Of a DNA stretch of 64,000 nucleotides, positions 32,407-40,235 are shown in pieces. A model generated the notes under the pieces. The model was given only the letters and a program-made list of their open reading frames with translations. It made no database searches and was not told the DNA's origin. Origin of the DNA: JBCCBV01 sp039033855 (GTDB taxonomy: Bacteria; Planctomycetota; Phycisphaerae; Phycisphaerales; Phycisphaeraceae); the NCBI GenBank assembly GCA_039033855.1, contig JBCCBV010000014.1:1-64000 (forward strand), read 5' to 3'. The first letter of the stretch is position 1; every line of letters starts with the position of its first letter. Position numbers and translations under genes: made by a program.

Positions 32407-32994
32407 ATGGCAAAAGACGTAGCGATGACACGTGAACAGCTGGCCGACCGTTTGGGCGAATTGTTGCGCCCCGTAATCGACCGTTATGCGGACCAAAAAT
32501 CGGCGTTGGCGTTGCGCGCTGAAGCGGAAATCCACAAGATCGAGCAGCTCAAGACCACGCTGGGCGCCGACTCCCCGGCCGTGGCCAAGCTGCAAGAGGC
32601 CGTCGAGGCCCTCGACTACAACGGCGCCTCCAACCGCAAGATGCGCATGGAAGAAGCCTCGTTTGCGCTGGTGCACGCGGCCAACAGCCTGGGCCTGAAG
32701 ATCCAGCTCCGCTCGGCGGGCAAGGGGCGCGGTCGCCCGGCCGGCTCCACCGGCGGCGCCAAGCGCACCCGGATGACCCGGGCGGCAATCGCCGACGCCG
32801 CGGCCCAGATCCTCAAGACCCTGCCGCCCAAGAACACCGGCGACGACAACTGCAAAGCCAAGGGCGACATCGCCGAAGACACCGGCCTGCCGCAGTCGGC
32901 GGTCGATTCGGCCCTGCTCCGCCTCAAGCGCGAAGGCAAAGCCGAGAGCAATGGCCGACGCGGCGCAGGCGGCGGTTGGCGCCGGTCCGGCTAA
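32407..32994 (+). CDS. Small DNA-binding protein: AT-hook plus C-terminal winged helix (hypothetical)
   Basis: A 195-residue cytoplasmic protein I cannot place in a named family. Residues 5-100 are mainly helical and charged (QLADRLGELLRPVIDRYADQ; IHKIEQLKTTLG), likely a dimerising coiled region. Residues 106-114 (KGRGRPAGS) match an AT-hook core. Residues about 125-195 look like a winged helix: AIADAAAQILKTL, DIAEDTGLPQSAVDSALLRL and the wing GKAESNGRRGAGGGWRRSG. An AGGAGA ribosome site lies 10 nt before the ATG. It may be a nucleoid-associated or transcription factor. It sits 32 bp before the XylR gene, but its job is unknown. Confidence 0.75.
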   Translation: MAKDVAMTREQLADRLGELLRPVIDRYADQKSALALRAEAEIHKIEQLKTTLGADSPAVAKLQEAVEALDYNGASNRKMRMEEASFALVHAANSLGLKIQLRSAGKGRGRPAGSTGGAKRTRMTRAAIADAAAQILKTLPPKNTGDDNCKAKGDIAEDTGLPQSAVDSALLRLKREGKAESNGRRGAGGGWRRSG

Positions 32995-33026
32995 GGCCGA
33001 GCCACGTCGCAAGCTAATCTCGGGTC

Positions 33027-34208
33027 ATGCGACCCACGTTGCGCATCGCGGCCCTCGTCCGACGGGACACCCCCGTGGCCGAGGCGCTGCTGCGCGGCGT
33101 GTACGACTACGCCAGCAAGCTCCGGCCGTGGACGGTGCGCCTCGAAGCGCCCGACCCGGCCCGGGCCGACCTGGTGGCCGGGTGGTCGCCCGACGGCGTG
33201 CTGGCGCAGATCGATTCGCCCGCGCTCGACCAGGCGTACCGCAAGCTGCCGTGCCCGGTGGTGAACGTGGGCAACCGGTTCGCGGCGCCGCGTTGGCATG
33301 AGGCGCGGTTCGACGACCGGGCCGTGGGCCGTCTGGCCGCCGAGCACTTTTTAGAGCGCGGGTACAAGCACTTCGGATTCGTGGGCGTCACCCGGCGTGA
33401 GCGCGGCCGGCTGCGCCTTGAGGGCTTCGAGCGCGAACTCGCCCGACACGGCCACGCCTGCCGGGCCCTGCGCATCGACCGGCACCCACACCTGGACAAC
33501 CGCGACAACCTTTGGCGGTTGCCCGACCCGGCCCGGGTGGCGTTTTTGACCGAGCTGCCCCGCCCCTGCGCCGTGCTGCACGACAACGACCGCCAGGCCC
33601 GCATCCACGCCGAGGTCTGCCGGATGCACGGCATCGCGGTGCCCGAAGAGATGGCGCTGCTCGGCGTGTCCGACGACGAACTCGAATGCGAGCTGGCCGA
33701 CCCGCCGATCTCCAGCATCCGCCTGCCCGCCCAAGCGGTTGGTCGCCAGGCCGCGGAACTGCTGGACCACCTGATGACCCACCCCGGAGGACGGCCGGTC
33801 AAGCTGCGCCTGCCGCCCCGGGGCGTGACGCTGCGGGCGTCGACGGACATCGTGGCCATTGACGATGCGCTGGTCGCCGGCTCGCTGCGGTTCATCCGCG
33901 GGTCGGTGGGCAAGCCGATCGGTGTGGACGACGTGCTGGCCGAGGCGGGGGTGTCGCGACGGCTGCTCGAACAGCGGTTCCGCAAGGCCCTCGGCCGGAC
34001 GCCGTTGCAGGAGATCCACCGCACGCGGATCGACCGGGCCTGCCGGCTGCTGCGGACGACCTCGCTCTCGATGGGGCAGATCGCCCAGGCCTGCGGGTTC
34101 CGTGGGCCCGAACGGTTGGCGGTGCGCTTCCGCGCGATCAAAGGAAGCACGCCGCGCGACTACCGCCGACAAGCCCGGGTCGAAGCCGCTTCCGCCGAGC
34201 TCGCCTAG
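33027..34208 (+). CDS. XylR-type regulator (LacI-like sensor domain plus AraC HTH)
   Basis: A 393-residue transcription factor. Residues about 1-280 are a periplasmic-binding-type sensor of the LacI/XylR kind (RIAALVRRDTPVAEALLRGVY; GYKHFGFVG; MALLGVSDDELECELADPPISS). The C-terminal 100 residues carry an AraC-type double HTH (GVDDVLAEAGVSRRLLEQRF; SMGQIAQACGFRGPERLAVRF). XylR proteins usually activate pentose or uronate genes when sugar binds. It is followed by an oxidoreductase and an isomerase on the same strand, its likely targets. It is a second, less likely candidate for the island palindromes. Confidence 0.9.
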   Translation: MRPTLRIAALVRRDTPVAEALLRGVYDYASKLRPWTVRLEAPDPARADLVAGWSPDGVLAQIDSPALDQAYRKLPCPVVNVGNRFAAPRWHEARFDDRAVGRLAAEHFLERGYKHFGFVGVTRRERGRLRLEGFERELARHGHACRALRIDRHPHLDNRDNLWRLPDPARVAFLTELPRPCAVLHDNDRQARIHAEVCRMHGIAVPEEMALLGVSDDELECELADPPISSIRLPAQAVGRQAAELLDHLMTHPGGRPVKLRLPPRGVTLRASTDIVAIDDALVAGSLRFIRGSVGKPIGVDDVLAEAGVSRRLLEQRFRKALGRTPLQEIHRTRIDRACRLLRTTSLSMGQIAQACGFRGPERLAVRFRAIKGSTPRDYRRQARVEAASAELA

Positions 34209-34309
34209 CCCTCAACGTCGGCGGGTACCCTTGCGCCGCAACGCTTGACCCAAGCCCGTATCCGCTCAGCCATCCGTCGATCCCGTCCGCCCTACCTAAG
34301 GAAAAACAC

Positions 34310-35488
34310 ATGCAAGACTCAATCCGCCTGGGCGTGATCGGATGCGGCGGCATCGCGGAGCAGCACCGGTCGTACTTCGCCAAGATCGACGGGCTGAAGC
34401 TGGCCGGAGCGACCGACGTGGCGCCCGGCGCCGCGCAGGCGTATCTGGACGGCGCCAAAGCGCAAAACGTCCGCCTTGCGGACGGGGCACGCACGCACGA
34501 ATCGGGCCAGGCCTTGATCGCGTCCGGCGAGTGCGACGCGGTGCTCATCGCCACGCCGCACTATCAGCACCCCGAGTTCGCCTCGGTCGCCCTGAGCGCG
34601 GGCCTGCACACGCTGGTCGAGAAGCCGTTGGCGGTTTCGGTGGCCGACGCCGACGCGCTGTTGGATATTCGCGCCCAGCACCCCACGCCGGTGTTCGCCG
34701 CGATGTTCAACCAGCGGACCCACCCGGTCTGGCGGATGGTCAAGCGCCTGATCGACGACGGAAGGCTCGGCGCTCTGCGGCGCACGGCCTGGACCATCAC
34801 CGACTGGTTCCGCACCGACGCGTACTACGGCTCGGGCGGCTGGCGCGCCACCTGGGCCGGAGAAGGCGGCGGCGTGCTGCTCAACCAATGCCCGCACAAC
34901 CTGGACCTGTTCCAGTGGTTCGCCGGCATGCCGTCGCGCGTGCGCGCGGTGGTCGGGCTGGGCAAACACCACAAGATCGAAGTGGAAGACGAGGTCACCG
35001 CGGTGCTCGAATATCCGGGCGGCGCCACGGGCACGTTCATCACCAGCACGGGCGAGGCGCCCGGCGAAAACCGTTTGGTGCTCGTCGGCGACAAGGCCAC
35101 GCTCATCGCCGGGCTCGGCGGCGGGCCGGCGACGCAAGGAGGCCTGTCCGGGGGCGCTGCCGGCGGCGGCTACGTTCAACTTTTAGAGAACGATCCCCCC
35201 GCCGACGTGTTCCGACGCGACAGCCCCGAGCGCTTCGCCAAGCCGACCGTGCACCGCTACGACATCACGCCCGGCGGGCCGTCGGAAGACCACCTGGCGA
35301 TCACCCGCAACTTCGTCCAGGCCGTGCTGCAAGACGAACCGCTGATCGCCCCGGCCGAACAGGGCCTGCACGGGCTCGAATTGGGCAACGCCATGCTGCT
35401 GGCCGGGCTCGAAGACCGCGCGGTCGACCTGCCATTGGATCGGGGTGCGTATCAGGCAAGGCTGGAATCGCTGATCGCCGGGTCTTGA
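34310..35488 (+). CDS. Gfo/Idh/MocA family NAD(P)-dependent oxidoreductase
   Basis: A 392-residue protein. The N-terminal Rossmann domain opens with IRLGVIGCGGIAEQHRSYF (GxGxxG) and contains the family's conserved EKP motif in TLVEKPLAVS near residue 105. The C-terminal alpha/beta domain has GGGVLLNQCPHNLDLFQWF, with the His of the catalytic helix. It should oxidise or reduce a sugar or inositol-type substrate. It has no signal peptide. It lies 101 bp after XylR and 101 bp before a sugar isomerase, so the three form a probable sugar-catabolic unit. The substrate cannot be read. Confidence 0.9.
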   Translation: MQDSIRLGVIGCGGIAEQHRSYFAKIDGLKLAGATDVAPGAAQAYLDGAKAQNVRLADGARTHESGQALIASGECDAVLIATPHYQHPEFASVALSAGLHTLVEKPLAVSVADADALLDIRAQHPTPVFAAMFNQRTHPVWRMVKRLIDDGRLGALRRTAWTITDWFRTDAYYGSGGWRATWAGEGGGVLLNQCPHNLDLFQWFAGMPSRVRAVVGLGKHHKIEVEDEVTAVLEYPGGATGTFITSTGEAPGENRLVLVGDKATLIAGLGGGPATQGGLSGGAAGGGYVQLLENDPPADVFRRDSPERFAKPTVHRYDITPGGPSEDHLAITRNFVQAVLQDEPLIAPAEQGLHGLELGNAMLLAGLEDRAVDLPLDRGAYQARLESLIAGS

Positions 35489-35589
35489 CCGGCCTCGGCT
35501 CTGTCATTGTCTTCCGCCGCGCCGACGCCGGGCCCCCGCGCCGGTCTAAGCTGCTGGGGTCCGCCCTACTTTTACCCCCGAGGATCGAC

Positions 35590-36393
35590 ATGAAGATCGC
35601 CGCCCAGATGTACACCCTGCACGACCTGATCGGCTCGCCCGACGAGCTGGCCCGGGCCTTGGAGAAGGTCCGCGCCCTCGGCTACGAGTACGTCCAGGCG
35701 TCTTCGGGCGCGTTTGAATCGCTCGACGGCCCGGCCACACGCAAGCTGCTCGACGACGCCGGCCTGAAGTGCGCCGCCTCGCACCGCAGCCTCGAAGCGC
35801 TACGCGACGTGCCGGCCCTGATCGACTACCACGAAGCGCTCGAGTGCAAGTACACGTCGCTCGGCGGCTTCGGCTGGGGCGGCGTGTCGCAGGATGCGTG
35901 GCTGGCCTTCGCCGAGGAGTTTTCCGAGATCGCACGCAACGCGGCCAAGGACGGGGTGCGAGTCGGCTATCACAACCACGCGCACGACTTCTCGCCGTTC
36001 GGCCTGGCGGACCAGCCCGAGGCCATCTCGCCCAAGCGCACGCCGATGGAGCTGCTGCTCGATAAGTGCGACCCCACCGTGTGGTTCGAGCTCGACACCT
36101 ATTGGGTCCAGGCCGGCGGTGGCGACCCGGTGTCGTGGATCGAGCGCTGTGCCGGGCGTATTCCCGTGCTGCACGCCAAAGACATGACGGCGTCGCCGGA
36201 CATGAAACCGGTGATGTGCGAGGTCGGCGCCGGCAACCTCAACTGGAAGCAGATTCTGCCGGCGGCGCAAAAAGCCGGCGTGGAGTACGTGTGCGTCGAA
36301 CGCGACCACGGCGACGTGGACCCGTACGAATCGCTTCGGATCAGCCGGGACAACCTCGAACAGATGCTCGAAGGTGTGCTGGCGCCGGCGTAA
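35590..36393 (+). CDS. Sugar phosphate isomerase/epimerase-like TIM-barrel protein
   Basis: A 267-residue TIM-barrel protein of the xylose isomerase-like (AP endonuclease 2) superfamily. MKIAAQMYTLHDLIGSPDEL starts the barrel. The metal residues expected for the fold are visible in VGYHNHAHDFSP, VWFELDTYWVQAGG, VLHAKDM and VCVERDHGD. It probably isomerises or epimerises a sugar, or has the 3-keto-glycoside role often paired with Gfo/Idh/MocA enzymes. Start at 35590 is chosen because the ATG begins the first strand; a long upstream frame is only the shadow of the previous gene. Confidence 0.85.
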   Translation: MKIAAQMYTLHDLIGSPDELARALEKVRALGYEYVQASSGAFESLDGPATRKLLDDAGLKCAASHRSLEALRDVPALIDYHEALECKYTSLGGFGWGGVSQDAWLAFAEEFSEIARNAAKDGVRVGYHNHAHDFSPFGLADQPEAISPKRTPMELLLDKCDPTVWFELDTYWVQAGGGDPVSWIERCAGRIPVLHAKDMTASPDMKPVMCEVGAGNLNWKQILPAAQKAGVEYVCVERDHGDVDPYESLRISRDNLEQMLEGVLAPA

Positions 36394-36482
36394 GGCGGCC
36401 GAAACATGGCCGCAAGCCGGCTTCGCCATCAGGCCAGTGGCCGCATGGCAGTCTTCAATCCGTTGACCAGGGAGTTGAACTC

Positions 36483-36824
36483 ATGGGCATGAGCTTTGTC
36501 GCGCTGAGCATCTTCATCGGGCTGCCCGCGTTGGGGCCGCGGCTGCCCTTGCCGTTGCAGGCACCGGCGGCCGTGGGGCGCTCTATGCTCCTTACGGGTG
36601 TGTCCACGCTGGTCGCTGCCGAGCAGATCGACCGCGCCCGCAACCCCGACCGTCACCGGGTCGAGGGCGCGTTCATCCCGGTCGAGGCTCAACCTGAGGA
36701 AGCCGAGCGCGAAGTAGCGTTGGAGGCGGTGGAAGCCCCGGCCCCCTTCGTGATCGTGGACGACGAGTTCGCCCCCGTTGAAGCCGGCGAGGCCCGGGTC
36801 GAAGAAGCCGAGGCGGCGCCTTGA
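36483..36824 (+). CDS. Small hypothetical protein with N-terminal membrane segment
   Basis: A 113-residue product with no recognised family. Residues 1-20 (MGMSFVALSIFIGLPALG) form a hydrophobic segment, a second weak one lies at 28-47, and the C-terminal half is strongly acidic and rich in Glu, Ala and Val. AGGGAG is placed about 8 bp before the ATG. The stop overlaps the TTG start of the next gene (TTGA), suggesting coupling. A frame on the opposite strand covers the same bases but has no ribosome site or motif. The protein may be real but is the least certain in this area. Confidence 0.5.
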   Translation: MGMSFVALSIFIGLPALGPRLPLPLQAPAAVGRSMLLTGVSTLVAAEQIDRARNPDRHRVEGAFIPVEAQPEEAEREVALEAVEAPAPFVIVDDEFAPVEAGEARVEEAEAAP

Positions 36825-37951
36825 CCCGCCGGGTGCCAAGGCCCGGCGCGCTCGCGCTCTGCGGACTCGCGGCGTGGCTGAGCCTGTTCGCCTTCAACGC
36901 CACACCGCCACGCGCACTCGCCAACACGCCGAGCGCGCGGGCGACCGCAGGTGACGGCTGGGTCCGCGGCGTCACCGTCAGTTGTCGGCGCAACGGGCCC
37001 GGCGAGTGGGACGGCCCGGACATGGCGCCGCACCTGAACCGCCTGACCCAAGGCATGGGAGCCAACTGGGTCGCCATCCACCCCTACGCCCGGGTGTCCG
37101 CCGACGGCTCGGTGCGCCGGCGCGCCACCGACGCCGCCACCACCGTCGCCACGCAATTGGCCGCCGAGCGCGGCGTGCAGATGCTCATCAAACCGCACCT
37201 CGCTTACTGGGGCAGCCCGTTCGACTGGCGGGGCGAGATCGACTTCGGCGACGACGAACCGGCGTGGGAGCGCTTCTTCGGCCAGTACACCCAATGGATC
37301 GTGCACGAGGCCCGCGTGGCCCAGGCCGCCGGCGCCGGGGCGTTCTGCGTCGGCCTCGAATACCGCAAAACCCTGCACCGGGAGGAAGACTGGCGGCGGG
37401 TCATCGCCGAGGTCCGCAAGGTCTTTCACGGCCCACTGACCTACGGCGCCCACTGGGAAAACGTCGACCGGGTCCCCTTCTGGGACGCCCTGGACGTGCT
37501 GGGCGTGTGCTTCTACGTCCCCGTGGCCGCGGGCCCGAACCCAACCGAGCAAGAACTGCGCGAGCGCTGGGCCGAACTCCGCCGAGCGCTTGCGAGCTGG
37601 TCCGAGCGCCACGACGGCAAGCCCATCGTCCTGGCCGAGCTGGGCTACGCGCGGTCGGTCGAAGCCGGCAAGCGCCCTTTCAGCGACCGGTTCGTGGGCC
37701 CCGCTGAGCAGGCCGAAGCGCTCAAAGCCCTGTGCTTGCGGGTCGCCCTCGAAGAGCTTCGGCAAGAGCCCAGCGTGGTCGGCGTGTTCCTGTGGAAGAC
37801 GTTTCCCCGGCCGACGCGCGTGGCGGGCGAGTTTCTGATTCAGGGACCGGCGCTATCGCAGGCCGTGGCCCAAGGGTGGGGCGCGCAGGCAAAAGAAGCC
37901 GGCGCAGCCGGTGCGGCAAACACGTTGATGGATCAAGCGGAATCGCCCTAG
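36821..37951 (+). CDS. GH113-like TIM-barrel glycoside hydrolase, exported
   Basis: A 376-residue protein with a signal peptide (LALCGLAAWLSLFAFNATPP). The barrel begins with WVRGVTVSCRR and GANWVAIHPYARVSADGSV. FCVGLEYRKT (Glu near 180) and IVLAELGYARS (Glu near 273) occupy the acid/base and nucleophile positions seen in GH113 beta-mannanase-type enzymes, and GVFLWKTFP closes the barrel. Activity is inferred, not shown. The start is TTG at 36821 overlapping the previous stop; GTG at 36833 is an alternative that keeps the signal. It converges with rplU. Confidence 0.7.
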   Translation: MTRRVPRPGALALCGLAAWLSLFAFNATPPRALANTPSARATAGDGWVRGVTVSCRRNGPGEWDGPDMAPHLNRLTQGMGANWVAIHPYARVSADGSVRRRATDAATTVATQLAAERGVQMLIKPHLAYWGSPFDWRGEIDFGDDEPAWERFFGQYTQWIVHEARVAQAAGAGAFCVGLEYRKTLHREEDWRRVIAEVRKVFHGPLTYGAHWENVDRVPFWDALDVLGVCFYVPVAAGPNPTEQELRERWAELRRALASWSERHDGKPIVLAELGYARSVEAGKRPFSDRFVGPAEQAEALKALCLRVALEELRQEPSVVGVFLWKTFPRPTRVAGEFLIQGPALSQAVAQGWGAQAKEAGAAGAANTLMDQAESP

Positions 37952-38000
37952 CACGGAGGAGCGACGATCCGCTGGCGGATACCGGGGGGCTATCCGGGGG

Positions 38001-38321
38001 TTATCCAGCCGTGATGCCGGTGATCCGGACCTTGATGTAGTCCTGCCGGTGGCCGCGTCGGCGGGTGTAGCCCTTGCGACGCTTGAACTTGATGACCTCG
38101 ATCTTGTCCTCGCGGCCTTCTTCGAGGACCTCGGCCGAGACCGAGGCCCCGGCGACCAGCGGCTGACCGATGACCGGTTCGCCGTCTTCGTGCCCGACGT
38201 AGAGCACGCGGTCGAAGGTCAGGTCGGCGGTTTCGGTCGAAAGCTCGCGCTTGGCGACCTTGACGACGTCGCCCTCGGCGACCTTGATCTGGGTTCCGCT
38301 GTCTTCGATTACGGCGTACAT
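38001..38321 (-). CDS. rplU: 50S ribosomal protein L21
   Basis: A 106-residue protein matching L21: MYAVIEDSGTQIKVAEGDVV at the start, VLEEGREDKIEVIKFKRRKG and YTRRRGHRQDYIKVRITGI at the end. It binds 23S rRNA in the large subunit. The usual partner rpmA (L27) is not downstream: 49 bp after the stop comes the convergent GH113-like gene. ATG at 38321 gives the standard L21 N-terminus; the frame continues upstream but lacks homology. Confidence 0.95.
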   Translation of the reverse strand: MYAVIEDSGTQIKVAEGDVVKVAKRELSTETADLTFDRVLYVGHEDGEPVIGQPLVAGASVSAEVLEEGREDKIEVIKFKRRKGYTRRRGHRQDYIKVRITGITAG

Positions 38322-38484
38322 CGCGGGCTCTCTCGGCAAAAAGTTCGGGGATGCCCGTGAGTGGGCTTGGGGCCGCCGTCGATCCGGACATCTGGCCGGG
38401 CTCAGGCGAACCGCGAAGCATACCCGGGTCACCCCCCGGCGCCAAGACCCATGGCGAACCGCGCCCGGCGGTATCCTGCCGCGC

Positions 38485-39396
38485 ATGAGCCCCACCGACC
38501 CGCCCCCGCCCGCGCCGACCCCCGAAATCCTCTGCGACACCCGCTGCGAAACCGGCGAAGGCCCGCTGTACCACCCGCAGGAAAACGCCATCTACTGGTC
38601 CGACATCCCGGCCGGGAAGATGTACCGCGTGGCCGCCGACGCCCCGGCGATGTCCGAGCCGGAGCTGATTTACGACGAAGGCCGGCCGGTCGGCGGGTTC
38701 ACCCTGCAGGCCGACGGCGCCCTGCTCCTGTTCCGCGACCGCGGCAACGTGGTCACCTGGCGGAACGGCGCAGTGGAGAAAACGATCATCGACCACGTCC
38801 CCGGCCTGGAGTCGACTCGGTTCAACGACGTCATCGCCGACCCGCTCGGCGGGGTGTTCTGCGGCACGATGTCCAGCGACGACGTGGCCGGGCGGCTGTA
38901 CCGACTGACGCCCGAGGGCGAGCCGTGCCAGCTGCTCGACGACCAGGGCACGCCCAACGGCATGGGGTTCAGCCCCGACCGCAAAACGATGTATTACCAG
39001 GACTCGCGCACGGCCACGCTCTACGCGTTCGACTTCGACCCCGCCACCGGCGACACCGCCAACTTCCGCCCGCTGCGCGACGCCCGCGCCCAGGGCGACA
39101 CCGGCCGGGGCGACGGCATGACCATCGACACCCAGGGCCGTGTCTGGTCGTTCCGTTGGGGCGGCTGGAGCTTCTTAAGGTGCGACGCGCAGGGCGTACC
39201 CGATTGGGAAATCCCACTGCCAGCCGAGAATATCACCAGCGGCTGCTTCGGCGGGCCCAACTTCGACAAGCTGTTTGTCACCTCGGCCATCGGCTCGGGC
39301 CGGCCCAAGACCGGCAAGCACGCCGGCGCCTTGTTCCGCCTGGACGTGGGCGCAACCGGCGTGGCTGAGTTCCAATCGCGCATCGGGCTGGGGTAA
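38485..39396 (+). CDS. SMP-30/gluconolactonase family lactonase
   Basis: A 303-residue six-bladed propeller protein. Family marks are GEGPLYHPQENAIYWSDIPAGK (metal Glu and first blade), ESTRFNDVIADPLGGVFCGT (metal Asn region) and GTPNGMGFSPDRKTMYYQDS (metal Asp region). It should hydrolyse a sugar lactone with a divalent metal. No signal peptide is seen. It ends 3 bp before the GTG of a uronate-dehydrogenase-like gene; together they can oxidise a hexuronate to its aldarolactone and open it. It is divergent from rplU. Confidence 0.88.
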   Translation: MSPTDPPPPAPTPEILCDTRCETGEGPLYHPQENAIYWSDIPAGKMYRVAADAPAMSEPELIYDEGRPVGGFTLQADGALLLFRDRGNVVTWRNGAVEKTIIDHVPGLESTRFNDVIADPLGGVFCGTMSSDDVAGRLYRLTPEGEPCQLLDDQGTPNGMGFSPDRKTMYYQDSRTATLYAFDFDPATGDTANFRPLRDARAQGDTGRGDGMTIDTQGRVWSFRWGGWSFLRCDAQGVPDWEIPLPAENITSGCFGGPNFDKLFVTSAIGSGRPKTGKHAGALFRLDVGATGVAEFQSRIGLG

Positions 39397-39399
39397 TCG

Positions 39400-40221
39400 G
39401 TGAACGCCACCGCCCTGTTCAACGACGACGCCGAAGGTACGGCCGGACACCCCGCCGACACGCCGCGCCGCAAGGTGCTGGTGACCGGGGCCGGGGGCGC
39501 CATCGGCCGGCACTTTTCCGCATCTGCCGCCGAGCGCTACGACCTGCGGCTCATGCTCTTGCCCGGCAAAGAACCGCGCGAGCTGGCCGATCGGGGCGAA
39601 CTCGTCCACGCCGACCTGTCGGACCCGGGCGCCATGGCCGAGGCCGTCGCGGGCGTCGACACCGTGCTGCACCTTGCGGCCGACTCGAGCACCCGCGCCA
39701 AGTGGCCCAGCCTGCTCAAGAACAACCTCGACGGGCTGCACACCCTGTACGAGGCGTCGGTCGAAGCCGGGGTCCGGCGGGTGATCTTCGCCTCGTCGAT
39801 CCACGCCGTGTACGCCCACGCGCCCGGCCACCTGGTACGCCCCGAAGACGCGCCGATGCCCGGCAACCTCTACGGCGCCAGCAAAGCGTTCGGCGAGTCG
39901 CTCGGCCGGTACTACGCGGTGCGGCGCGGGCTGTCGGTCATCAACGTCCGCATCGGCTGGTGCTGCCCTACCGAGAAAGTCCCGAGCGAGCCGCACCCCG
40001 GGTTGCGGACGATCTGGGTTTCGCCACGCGACATGGACCAGCTGCTTGTGCGGTGCATCGACGACACCCGCCTGCGATACGCGGTGGTGCACGGGACTTC
40101 GCGCACCGACCTGCCGGTGCTCGAGCTCGAATCGACGTGCGCCCTGCTGGGGTACGACCCCCAGGACCACGCCATGGCGCCGGAGCTGGCGTACCGGGCC
40201 CCGCAAGACCCCGCGGGGTAA
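39400..40221 (+). CDS. NAD-dependent epimerase/dehydratase, probable uronate dehydrogenase
   Basis: A 273-residue short-chain dehydrogenase of the extended type. The NAD motif is LVTGAGGAIGRH (28-38), with LHLAADSS after it, and the catalytic YGASKAFGESLGRYYA (Tyr near 158, Lys near 162). VRIGWCCPTEKV, ISxRDMDQL-type segments and the LLGYDPQD end match uronate dehydrogenase, which converts galacturonate or glucuronate to the aldarolactone. Start GTG at 39400 is 3 bp after the lactonase stop, a tight operon. The assignment is by pattern; another sugar dehydratase role is possible. Confidence 0.8.
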   Translation: MNATALFNDDAEGTAGHPADTPRRKVLVTGAGGAIGRHFSASAAERYDLRLMLLPGKEPRELADRGELVHADLSDPGAMAEAVAGVDTVLHLAADSSTRAKWPSLLKNNLDGLHTLYEASVEAGVRRVIFASSIHAVYAHAPGHLVRPEDAPMPGNLYGASKAFGESLGRYYAVRRGLSVINVRIGWCCPTEKVPSEPHPGLRTIWVSPRDMDQLLVRCIDDTRLRYAVVHGTSRTDLPVLELESTCALLGYDPQDHAMAPELAYRAPQDPAG

Positions 40222-40235
40222 GCGGACCCCGATGC

